A stretch of DNA of 64,000 bases. Origin: Fischerella sp. PCC 9605. GTDB taxonomy: Bacteria; Cyanobacteriota; Cyanobacteriia; Cyanobacteriales; Nostocaceae. Shown here piece by piece: positions 55,401 through 63,030 of this stretch (its first letter is position 1; each line of letters begins with the position of its first letter). The position numbers were made by a program, and so were the translations under genes. The notes below the pieces were generated by a model that was given only the letters and a program-made list of their open reading frames with translations, was not told where the DNA came from and made no database searches. The stretch covers positions 1,703,033-1,767,032 of the forward strand of contig NZ_KI912148.1 of the NCBI RefSeq assembly GCF_000517105.1, written 5' to 3'.

Positions 55401-55456
55401 TTTAAAGAGCTTCAGTCATTTCTTTCTTCATTTGCGCGATCCGCTTATCAGCCGCG

Positions 55457-55941
55457 TTATCGCATCTGCTGACGTTCGTAAACAAGTCTCAATTCTTCTT
55501 GGTGCTGCCAAGCCCAATCTGCCAAAGCTGCGATGGGTTCAATCAGCTTTTCACCAAAGGCAGTAAGGCTATATTCCACCTTTGGCGGCACAACCGGATA
55601 CACAGTTCGTTCCACAACACCAGCTGACTCCAACCTTCTCAGGGTTTGTGTCAGCATTTTTTTCGACACTCCAGGAATATGATTTTGAAAATCGGCGTTG
55701 CTGATTTGAGGTATGAATCTAAGTGTAGAGACGCGAAATTTCGCGTCTCTACAAGGGTTTTGGAATCACACCAAATCATTTTCATACATGGATTCAGCAA
55801 CGCCTGAAAATCACTGTATCGCTTAGTGCCAAAAGATAAAACGTACAATACTGGGGGCGTCCATTTATCTCCTACCAGATCGAGTATTTGCCGCACAGGA
55901 CAGTCTGGGCTGAGGAGTTGTCGATCGTTTTTGGGAACCAT
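55457..55941 (-). pseudogene. HxlR-family regulator disrupted by a MITE
   Basis: Winged-helix HxlR regulator. Start at 55941 (MVPKNDRQLLSPDCPVRQIL) has the conserved CPVRxxLxLxGxKW motif, then reading is interrupted after RYSDFQ (55813) by the 111-base element. The rest, GVSKKMLTQTLRRLESAGVV and onward, continues to 55457 in another frame. Deleting the element with one copy of the 8-base duplication restores one frame reading RYSDFQNHIPGVSKKMLTQT, so it was intact before insertion. HxlR proteins typically repress a neighbouring redox gene; the divergent SDR at 56031 is the likely former target. Confidence 0.9.
55694..55804. mobile_element. 111-bp MITE with 8-bp target-site duplication
   Basis: Terminal inverted repeats GGCGTTGCTGA at both ends (55694-55704 and inverted 55794-55804), longer if mismatches are allowed. 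Flanking direct repeats TGAAAATC at 55686-55693 and 55805-55812. The centre holds a perfect 28-base palindrome (arm GTAGAGACGCGAAA, 55725-55752). It cannot code for a transposase, so it is mobilised in trans. Confidence 0.9.
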
Positions 55942-56030
55942 ATGGTAACTATATCACCACAGAGTACCTACTTGTGAAAAAGAGTCCGAATCAGTCACAC
56001 TGCTTTAGTGGTTGAAACAGAGCGAATTGA

Positions 56031-56786
56031 ATGAAATCATTAGAAAACAAAGTTGCGCTGGTTACAGGTGGCACTTCTGGTATTGGACGCACTAGTGCGA
56101 TCGCGTTTGCTCGTGCTGGTGCCAAAGTTGTTGTAGTCGGACGGCGTGAAGAAGAAGGAAATGAAACTGTCCGCTTGATTGGTGAGGCAGGTAGCGACGG
56201 TTTGTTTGTCAAAGCCGATGTCTCTAAAGAAGCAGATGTAGAAGCAACCGTCGCAGCAACTATAAACAAATTTGGCAGCCTCGACATCGCATTTAATAAT
56301 GCGGGTATGCTGGGTCAAAATGCCTTACTGGCAGCTCAGACAGAGCAAGCTTACGACCGGGTCTTCGGAGTTAATGTCAAGGGGGTTTTTCTATGTATGA
56401 AGTACGAAATTACCCAGATGTTGGCTCAGGGCAATGGTGGAGTTATCGTTAATACATCTTCCATCAATGCTTTTCGTCCCTTGGCACCTGGCTTATCGAT
56501 TTACGACGCCTCTAAAACTGCTGTAGTTATGTTGACAAAAGCAGCAGCACTGGAATACGCATCCCAAAAAATCCGAGTTAATGCGATCGCACCAGGCCCA
56601 ATTGAAACTGAAATGCTGAACGAGGCGACTGGCGGCAATTCTAAAGCTTTCGAGGGCTTTGTTCCTGCCGGACGTTTGGGCAAACCCGATGACATTGCTA
56701 ATGCTGTTCTCTGGCTGTGTTCTGATGCTGCCGATTTTGTCACCGGACACACCCTTGCTGTTGATGGAGGGATACTAGCAGCGTAA
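56031..56786 (+). CDS. Short-chain dehydrogenase/reductase
   Basis: 251 residues, classical SDR. Cofactor motif TGGTSGIG (12-19), NNAG (89-92), catalytic Ser143/144, Tyr158 and Lys162 (YDASK), and GPIETEM after the last strand. Arg38-Arg39 behind the second strand favours NADP(H). The substrate is unknown; these enzymes reduce or oxidise ketones and alcohols. It lies divergent to the disrupted HxlR gene, which may have controlled it. Complete and of standard length. Confidence 0.9.
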   Translation: MKSLENKVALVTGGTSGIGRTSAIAFARAGAKVVVVGRREEEGNETVRLIGEAGSDGLFVKADVSKEADVEATVAATINKFGSLDIAFNNAGMLGQNALLAAQTEQAYDRVFGVNVKGVFLCMKYEITQMLAQGNGGVIVNTSSINAFRPLAPGLSIYDASKTAVVMLTKAAALEYASQKIRVNAIAPGPIETEMLNEATGGNSKAFEGFVPAGRLGKPDDIANAVLWLCSDAADFVTGHTLAVDGGILAA

Positions 56787-57157
56787 CGATCCAAATTTCA
56801 TCCCTATGGAATAGGCAACACGAGCAGTTTTTTGGATTTTCGGGGCGGAAATCTTGTCCGCCCTACAAGGATCAATCATTTATTCTCCCTGGTTCTTTTT
56901 GAGCTTGTAGTCATTCCCCAGGCGACAGAGAGACTTTTTTTGGGCAAGATGCTCAAGTAATAGCTCAAACTTGGAAAAATAACACACTGCTACTGACAAA
57001 CCAGCGTTTGAAAAGTTGATTGGAAAAGTCTGAAAATCTGGAACTTTATCGCTTCACTTTGTAGTTAACTATATTCCAAAAGGTGAACTCTAAATAATTA
57101 ATATAGGAATCAAAAAGGGTTATTCGCTAATTTTCAATCACAAGAAGGTGATGCATC
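56787..57157. other. Intergenic region before the L,D-transpeptidase gene
   Basis: About 371 bases; a dispersed-repeat hairpin GGGCGG (56844-56849) and CCGCCC (56859-56864) is the only structure noticed. AT-rich promoter-like DNA at 57050-57110 and a GAAGGTGAT ribosome site precede the next start. No gene. Confidence 0.5.
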
Positions 57158-57676
57158 ATGACATCCTTGAGTCGCTATGGTTGGATGCGTCGCTCAGGAA
57201 CTATCTATGCAAGTGTAGCACTTATACTTACAGCTTTATTCTCTTGGTCGCTGCCTGTTGTGGCTGTATCCAGTTCTTTCGGTAAAAACAGCACCACTGT
57301 ATCTAACCTCAAGCAACAAGAACAAACTCGGTGGATTGAAATTGACTTGTCTGAACAACGGTTAAATGCGTGGGAAGGTAAACAACTTATTTACTCATAC
57401 CGAATTTCTACAGGCAAAGCATCCACCCCCACACCCACAGGTAAGTTTTTGATTGCTTCTAAGTATCGCTATAACCGGATGCGGGGTAGGGACTACGACA
57501 TTCCTGATGTTCCTTACGCTATGTATTTTTACAAAGGCTATGCCATTCACGGTGCTTACTGGCATAACAAATTTGGTACGCCAGTCAGCCACGGTTGCGT
57601 GAATTTACCAGTTAAGGATGCTGGCAAGTTGTATAAATGGGCAAATATAGGGACATTAGTAGTAGTACATAAGTAG
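57158..57676 (+). CDS. L,D-transpeptidase (YkuD domain)
   Basis: 172 residues. Signal anchor at about 14-37, short linker, then YkuD domain (58-172): WIEIDLSEQRLNAWEG, RISTGKASTPTPTGKF and the active site HGAYWHNKFGTPVSHGCVNL with His145 and catalytic Cys147. It forms 3-3 crosslinks in peptidoglycan or attaches proteins to it, on the periplasmic side. No peptidoglycan-binding or LysM domain. Monocistronic, followed by STRR heptamers. Confidence 0.92.
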   Translation: MTSLSRYGWMRRSGTIYASVALILTALFSWSLPVVAVSSSFGKNSTTVSNLKQQEQTRWIEIDLSEQRLNAWEGKQLIYSYRISTGKASTPTPTGKFLIASKYRYNRMRGRDYDIPDVPYAMYFYKGYAIHGAYWHNKFGTPVSHGCVNLPVKDAGKLYKWANIGTLVVVHK

Positions 57677-57681
57677 AAACT

Positions 57682-57746
57682 GGTTAGTGGTTAGTGGTTA
57701 GTAGTTAGTGGTTAGTAGTTAGTGGTTAGTGGTTAGTAGTTAGTGG
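57682..57746. repeat. TTAGTGG/TTAGTAG heptamer tandem repeat
   Basis: About nine head-to-tail heptamers immediately behind the L,D-transpeptidase stop, followed on the plus strand by the complementary-looking CTAACCACCAACAA. STRR type; the two runs could form a loose stem. Confidence 0.85.
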
Positions 57747-57791
57747 GGAATAATAAACAACTAACCACCAACAAACAACAATAAACAATCT

Positions 57792-59390
57792 CTAACTCAA
57801 CTGCGCTACGAGTTGATTTTCTAACAGGGTTTCATTCGTCAGCAAATCCTCAACGGTAATTCGCAAAAAGCGCTGATCGTCAACTAAAAACTGGATTTTA
57901 ATGCGATCGCTCCCTGGAAACCCTGGTGGTGTCAGGTTGGCAATTGTTCTCGCCCCATCTTTATCGTTGAGGGGTTTAACGCTAGTTACACCGCTATCGA
58001 GACGGCGAGTAATTAGGCGATCGCCATCAAAATAAACTTCCGTACCGCCCGTATCTGCTCCCAATTCCCCCATAATTAATTCTATGCTGGGCTGGCTTTC
58101 CACAGAAGCACCCAAAACTAACTGCACTGGTTGACTCATCGGATAAGGTTGCCCAGCTCTAATGATCGGATGCCAACTGTGACGATGATTACGTCGATCC
58201 CAGTAGCGAATGCCGTAGCTGTGGTAAAGAAAATCTTTGATTTCAACGCCTTGAGTAACCTGTAAAGCGCCTTGGGCAATGGCTTCAAACGGGCGATCGC
58301 AACGAATTTTTTCTGGTTCAAAATATTGCCTTACCCATGTCTGCACTGACGGTATTTGTACCGTGCCACCCACCAACAACACAGCATTAATATCTGCAAC
58401 TTCTATGCCTTGGCGTCGTGCTTGCTGCAATAGCTGAGTCATCGAATCATCAAGCCGCTCAAAAAAGGCGTGGTCTCTAAGGATACTTTCCAAAGTCTCG
58501 CGGTTTAATTCCAACTCGTAACTTTCAAACGTTTCATCATTAAAATAAACTTCACTCGCCTGGGTTTGCGCTGACAATTGAATCTTCACCTTCTCAGCCA
58601 GTCGCATTGTCAAAGGACTGACTGCTAAACCTTGAGTCTGGGCAAAGTGATCAACTATCCAATTGTCTAAATCGGAACCACCCAAATTTTGCCCAGCTTT
58701 TGCTAAGACGCGGGCAGTTTTTACTTTTTGCTTCGAGTCTTCTGCTAAAGATTTATTTCCAAATTTCAGCAAAAACCCAACAGGTTTACTAGCTAATTTG
58801 ACACTTTTATCCAACTGTACCAAGGACAAGTCCAACGTACCGCCGCCAAAGTCAATCACCAAGATAATTTCTTGGTCTGCCATACCATAACCCAAAGCGG
58901 CGGCTGTGGGTTCATCCAGCATCCGCACCTGTTCTACTGGTAGTGCTTGACAAACTTTGCCCAACCAATAACGATAAGCTTCAAAGCTATCTACAGGTAC
59001 GGTTAAAACCAGTGATTCTACCCCACCTTGCATGGGTGCTAATTCTTGAATCACTTGGTTGAGGAACCATTGCCCGACTTGTTCAAAAGTAACTATTTGC
59101 CCGTCTAATTCGGGTAAAAAACCTTGGATATCCGTGCCAATCCCGCGTTTAAAGGTGCGGAAAAATCGCGGATCGTTTTTTAAGTCTAAACCGCGATCGC
59201 GCACTTGTTGCCCTACTAAAACTTGCGCTTTCGCAGCATCTTCCACATATACCAAACTGGGAATCAGTGGCGGGTTGAGACTTTGTTGCACTGATAAACC
59301 CGGTAGATTTAACGTTTCTGGCTCTTGGGTGATAGGATTCCAACGAGCAATAACTGTGTTGCTTGTACCAAAATCGATTGCGATCGCCAT
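57792..59390 (-). CDS. Hsp70-like ATPase (short DnaK homologue)
   Basis: About 532 residues from the ATG at 59390 (MAIAIDFGTSNTV); the frame begins 12 codons earlier without family match. ATPase domain: DFGTSNTVIARWN (phosphate 1), LVLTVPVDSFEAYR, LDEPTAAALGYG and VIDFGGGTLDL (phosphate 2), VLLVGGTVQIPSVQ (adenosine). The C-terminal substrate part is shorter than in DnaK and lacks the EEVD-like tail, so it belongs to the cyanobacterial Hsp70-like group of unknown clients. It starts 45 bases after the uvsE stop on the same strand, so the two may share a transcript. Confidence 0.88.
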   Translation of the reverse strand: MAIAIDFGTSNTVIARWNPITQEPETLNLPGLSVQQSLNPPLIPSLVYVEDAAKAQVLVGQQVRDRGLDLKNDPRFFRTFKRGIGTDIQGFLPELDGQIVTFEQVGQWFLNQVIQELAPMQGGVESLVLTVPVDSFEAYRYWLGKVCQALPVEQVRMLDEPTAAALGYGMADQEIILVIDFGGGTLDLSLVQLDKSVKLASKPVGFLLKFGNKSLAEDSKQKVKTARVLAKAGQNLGGSDLDNWIVDHFAQTQGLAVSPLTMRLAEKVKIQLSAQTQASEVYFNDETFESYELELNRETLESILRDHAFFERLDDSMTQLLQQARRQGIEVADINAVLLVGGTVQIPSVQTWVRQYFEPEKIRCDRPFEAIAQGALQVTQGVEIKDFLYHSYGIRYWDRRNHRHSWHPIIRAGQPYPMSQPVQLVLGASVESQPSIELIMGELGADTGGTEVYFDGDRLITRRLDSGVTSVKPLNDKDGARTIANLTPPGFPGSDRIKIQFLVDDQRFLRITVEDLLTNETLLENQLVAQLS

Positions 59391-59435
59391 ATTTAATAAA
59401 TTCGCGCTTCTCTTACCAAGACGCAAACAGCTACT

Positions 59436-60398
59436 TTACTTCCAAGAAAAATTATTGTTTATTAACCACCAAGAGCGCAAATGGGTAATGGCTTCTTCTT
59501 TGTGCTTGGCTTCAACTTCGATCCAAGGTGCTTTGTAATAGACACTCGGCATAACGGTAATTAAATCACTGTGCTTCCTATCTTTGAAAGCTTCTTCACC
59601 GTTGGAAATATGTACCATCTGCCACTCAGGGTTAGCCCAAGTTTGTTGGGCAGCATAAAACATTTCTGCCACACTCGCATCATCGTAGCTGTCTAGGTTT
59701 TCGTGGCAGATGTGGTGATGGGCATCAAATACCATTGGCACACCAGCACGTTGGCAAACTTCTAAAATTTCACTGGCACTGTAGGCATATTCATCATTTT
59801 CCAAAGTCAAGCGGCTTTTAATGTTTTCCGGTAGTTCTAAAATGACTTTTATTAATTGTTCGGGACGTTGAGATTTGCCACCGTGAATATTCATCGCTGA
59901 ATAAGGCGAACAAGGTAAACCTAACAAATCCATTGTTCGGGCGTGTCGTTCTAAAATTTTGATGCTTGTTGCCACTACTTGTGATGAATCAGAACTTAAC
60001 ACCACGTATTGATCGGGGTGCAACACCATTCTGATCCCCAATTTTTCTGCCCGCTGCCCAATTTTAGCTAAATCAGCGCTCATTTCCTCTAATATATTTG
60101 CACCGACCTCATCCTCCAAGTCACTCATCGGAAATAGTGCAGAGGACATACGATAAAGTCGAATATCGTGCTTTTGACAAAAAGTTAATGCCCCATCCAG
60201 ACGCTGCAAGTTATCCCGATAAAGTTCTCTGAGGGTGCTAGCGCGTTGTCCTTCACTCAGTTGTAAGTAGCGCGTGCGCGTAATCGTCCGAAAGCGCACC
60301 TCTTTAGAGAAAGTAATGCAAACTAGCCCTAAGTAAGGCGTAGTGTTTTGCGGCTTGGGCGGTACTAATGAGAGATTGTCTAACTCAATTGAGGCCAT
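59436..60398 (-). CDS. uvsE: UV damage endonuclease UvsE (UVDE)
   Basis: 320 residues, TIM-barrel endonuclease of the UVDE family. Motifs: LGLVCITFSKEVRFRTITRT, DNLQRLDGALTFCQKHDIRL, YRMSSALFPMSDL, VLHPDQYVVLSS, MNIHGGK, LTLENDEYAYSASE, VFDAHHHICHE and VHISNGEEA supply the metal-binding His, Glu and Asp residues. It nicks DNA 5' to UV photoproducts and other distortions. In a phototroph this supplements photolyase. Start ATG at 60398. Upstream of the Hsp70-like gene. Confidence 0.93.
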   Translation of the reverse strand: MASIELDNLSLVPPKPQNTTPYLGLVCITFSKEVRFRTITRTRYLQLSEGQRASTLRELYRDNLQRLDGALTFCQKHDIRLYRMSSALFPMSDLEDEVGANILEEMSADLAKIGQRAEKLGIRMVLHPDQYVVLSSDSSQVVATSIKILERHARTMDLLGLPCSPYSAMNIHGGKSQRPEQLIKVILELPENIKSRLTLENDEYAYSASEILEVCQRAGVPMVFDAHHHICHENLDSYDDASVAEMFYAAQQTWANPEWQMVHISNGEEAFKDRKHSDLITVMPSVYYKAPWIEVEAKHKEEAITHLRSWWLINNNFSWK

Positions 60399-61008
60399 TA
60401 ACTCAATATTTCTGTGTCACTATCTCTTTGATTTAACAAACTTTTGCCCTTTATTGATTAGTATCTAAAGACAGAAGCTTTAGATTAGAGTTTGTCTAAA
60501 AAGTCATTAATAAAACACTATGCGTTGCTGTGGTGGCGTAACCATCTCGACCTTGAAGCAATACATTCAATCGCAAGACCATCCAGAGATAGACTGAGTT
60601 AGGCGCTGTTCCCTTCCCTCGTTTTCACATTGGTCAGAGAACGCGCCTTCTCTCCGATTAAGCTAAATTATTCGTAAACAGCGATAACCCCGGTTTCTTT
60701 GAAGGTACAGCTGGCGAATAGGAGGTGGCGCCCCTCATCAACGATTTTTCGTCATTCCACCAGATGTACCAGACGCGTACGCCGCAGGCGTCCCGCAGGG
60801 TAATTTTGCGTCTGGTACAAACCAATTTGTGGTCGAATCAAGGGTCAGACCCACCATTTGCCAACAGTCGTAATGAACTGTGTACACCAGCACGCATGAA
60901 AATCTTTTTTCCCTTCCTTCTGCCCTCTGCCTCATTTTCAAGCTAGCATCCTTTGAGAAACCGGGGTTCTGATACCCTCGATATTCACAAATCAATAGGA
61001 TTGCTATA
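60399..61008. other. Intergenic region with a long inverted-repeat element
   Basis: About 610 bases. The inverted repeat at 60686-60969 is the main feature; inside it, an AGACGCGTACGCCGCAGGCG dispersed repeat (60770-60790) is partly mirrored by TTTTGCGTCTGG (60805-60816). Frames on both strands (60725-60946 and 60738-61043) run through these repeats and are not genes. Confidence 0.6.
60686..60969. repeat. MITE-like inverted-repeat unit
   Basis: AACCCCGGTTTCTTTGAAGG (60686-60705) and CCTTTGAGAAACCGGGGTT (60950-60968) are inverted repeats with two small differences. They bound about 284 bases without coding capacity. Confidence 0.6.
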
Positions 61009-61629
61009 TTATTCGGTAAGTGTCGTTGGCTTGAAGACGACATCGACCCAGTAATTGCTGCTACGATAGGTCTGGTTAGGAAAGCCGCCCTCTATACCTA
61101 CGTCGTAAGTGTATACACCATTGCCGCTTTTTTCATCATCGGGCAGTGCGTGCAGTGGCCCATTCTTGACAGTGGTGTTATTAAAGAAGTTTTCAGTAAC
61201 CGTATACTTGCCTTGACTTGCATAGTAGGAAGCAATGAAGGTTTGCCCTGCCTTGATCGGAATTGGTGGGTACAACTGAACCGTCTGCCAACCAGGAGTC
61301 GGTGCCTGGCCTTCGATGAGTGCTCCTTTACCCAGCAAATCACCTGTTTCACTCCAAATATGAACCTTATAACCACTGCTAATCGGTACAGCCCGGTAGA
61401 ACCGGACGGCGCTGATTTCGCCGTCCACATCACTACGCAACTTTACTCCTACTTCTACGGGTTTGGTATCGGGGTCAACTGAATTGTTCGGCGAACCCCA
61501 CAACGAATAAGTCTGCGTATCTGCAAATGCCGACTGTGAGTGCAAACCATTAGGTAATAATCCAGCCAGCAGAACTATACCAACAATACGCATGATAGTG
61601 CGTTGATTTCGCCACTGAGCGTGTTGCAT
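61009..61629 (-). CDS. Exported DUF4082 domain protein
   Basis: 206 residues. Signal peptide at about 13-37 (ends QSAFA), then one DUF4082 domain: TYSLWGSPNNSVDPDTKPVE, LRSDVDGEISAVRFYRAV, HIWSETGDLLGKGALI, WQTVQLYPPIPIKAGQTFIA and a final WVDVVF. It is a beta-sandwich resembling carbohydrate-binding or bacterial Ig-like domains, usually found as repeats in larger secreted proteins; here it is a single copy. An internal Met at residue 13 is an alternative start. Function unknown. Confidence 0.82.
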   Translation of the reverse strand: MQHAQWRNQRTIMRIVGIVLLAGLLPNGLHSQSAFADTQTYSLWGSPNNSVDPDTKPVEVGVKLRSDVDGEISAVRFYRAVPISSGYKVHIWSETGDLLGKGALIEGQAPTPGWQTVQLYPPIPIKAGQTFIASYYASQGKYTVTENFFNNTTVKNGPLHALPDDEKSGNGVYTYDVGIEGGFPNQTYRSSNYWVDVVFKPTTLTE

Positions 61630-61742
61630 TTTATTCTCTTTATTTAGGATTGAAATTTGAAAGTTTGTTCTTAATGTATCATCAACAGTTGTGTCAAAAA
61701 AAACTAACGAACAAAAAAACTTTCAAGCCAACCAAGATACTG

Positions 61743-62471
61743 TTAATGCGCCTTACTTGCTCCCAGATACAATTCGCCTACTTTCGGATCATTTAATAAT
61801 TCCAGACCAGGGCCTGTAATTGCGTCACGTCCAGACTCCAACACGTAACCCCGGTGAGCCATTTCTAAAGCCTTACGAGCATTTTGCTCTACCAGTACAA
61901 TTGCTGTGCCTCCTCGGTTAATTTCTTTAATCTGCTCAAACACCTGAGTTACCAGAATCGGAGACAAAGCGGCGGAAGGTTCATCCAAAAGCAGCAAGCT
62001 GGGTTCTAGCATCAAAGCTTTACCCATCGCCAACATCTGACGTTCACCACCCGAGAGAGTACCAGCACGTTGGCGACGGCGATCGCTAAGCCTGGGAAAC
62101 ATGGTAAATATTTTGTCTTTGAGTGGTTGCAGAGGCACATCACGCACAAAAGCACCCATTTCCAGGTTTTCTTCCACTGTCAGGGAAGGAAAGACATTAG
62201 CAATTTGCGGTACGTAACACATCCCCCGCTGCACGATTTGATTCGACTTTAGCCCAGTGATATTTTCTCCTTTGAAGGTTATTGTGCCTGTATGGGGAGT
62301 TAATAACCCAAAAATGGCTTTTGCCAAAGTTGATTTACCTGCACCATTGGGGCCAATCACTGTCACCAGTTCCCCAGGGTAAACACAAAAATTTACACCT
62401 TGCAGAATATCTACATCTTTTATATATCCAGCATGGACATTTTGAACTTCTAATAAATAGTCATTAGTCAT
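61743..62471 (-). CDS. ABC transporter ATPase, LivF/NatE type
   Basis: 242 residues. Walker A GPNGAGKST (40-48), signature LSGGERQMLAMGKALM, Walker B LLLLDEPSAAL, and the LivF-specific VLVEQNARKALEMAHRGYVLESG. One of the two ATPases of a branched-chain or neutral amino-acid importer; Nostoc NatE is of this type. The other subunits (LivG/H/M/J) are not in the window, which is normal for scattered nat genes in cyanobacteria. The start lies in a TCATTAG heptamer run. Confidence 0.88.
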   Translation of the reverse strand: MTNDYLLEVQNVHAGYIKDVDILQGVNFCVYPGELVTVIGPNGAGKSTLAKAIFGLLTPHTGTITFKGENITGLKSNQIVQRGMCYVPQIANVFPSLTVEENLEMGAFVRDVPLQPLKDKIFTMFPRLSDRRRQRAGTLSGGERQMLAMGKALMLEPSLLLLDEPSAALSPILVTQVFEQIKEINRGGTAIVLVEQNARKALEMAHRGYVLESGRDAITGPGLELLNDPKVGELYLGASKAH

Positions 62472-62535
62472 TAGTCATTAGTCAATGGTCATTGGTCATT
62501 GGTCATTGGTCAATAGTCATTATTTATTAGTCATT
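62459..62535. repeat. TCATTAG/TCATTGG heptamer tandem repeat
   Basis: Head-to-tail TCATTAG, TCAATGG and TCATTGG heptamers overlapping the first codons of the NatE-type gene and filling the gap to the ferredoxin gene. Same STRR class as at 28224. Confidence 0.8.
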
Positions 62536-62594
62536 CGTCAAGAGTCACTTGTTTAGTTACAAATGACAAATGACAAATGACCAATGACTATGGA

Positions 62595-62822
62595 CTATGA
62601 TGGCGTTTTTTGCAAATCTGGTCTTTCTTCTGGGACGATCGCCCCTTCTACTGGGCAAACCTGGATGCATATGCCACAGTCAATGCAGGTGGCAAAGTCA
62701 ATCCAGTACCAATCGGTTCCTTTGACATTTTTGCCCGGGCCAGGATGAATACATGCAACTGGACAGGCGTCTACGCAATCAGCGACGCCTTCACAGACCT
62801 CGGTAACAATTGTATGTGGCAT
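62595..62822 (-). CDS. Small dicluster ferredoxin
   Basis: 75 residues. C-terminal cluster motif CIDCGICIQVCP (Cys46, 49, 52, 56) for a 4Fe-4S centre, completed by Cys24. The first motif CEGVADCVDACPVACI has Cys10, 16, 20 and 24, without the CxxCxxC spacing; by analogy to 7Fe ferredoxins it may hold a 3Fe-4S centre or a variant 4Fe-4S. Soluble electron carrier; partner unknown. ATG is preceded by GAGGGGAAC. Standing between a nat gene and the PEP-enzyme gene, it gives no context clue. Confidence 0.87.
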   Translation of the reverse strand: MPHTIVTEVCEGVADCVDACPVACIHPGPGKNVKGTDWYWIDFATCIDCGICIQVCPVEGAIVPEERPDLQKTPS

Positions 62823-62887
62823 AAAGTTCCCCTCTTTTTAGATCGCGATCGCTGTACTGAGTACAGTTGTTTCTACACTAGCAACAA

Positions 62888-63020
62888 TGGTTAGTCATTA
62901 GTCATTAGTCATTAGTCAAGAGTTAGTGGTTAGTAGTTGTAGAGACGTGCCATGGCACGTCTGTACATTGGTTAGTTGTTAGTGGTTGTTAACTATGCCC
63001 AATGCCCAATGCCCACTCTC
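62888..63020. repeat. Heptamers and palindrome between ferredoxin and PEP-enzyme genes
   Basis: TCATTAG repeats (62893-62918), then a near-perfect palindrome GTAGAGACGTGCCA/TGGCACGTCTGTAC (62939-62966) related to those at 55725 and 53633, then CCCAATG repeats (62998-63012). Confidence 0.75.
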
Positions 63021-63030
63021 CCACTCCCCT

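Noticed and set aside
60738-61043. 101-codon minus-strand frame near the DUF4082 gene
   Set aside because: Runs through inverted repeats and overlaps the DUF4082 stop; no family resemblance and no ribosome site.
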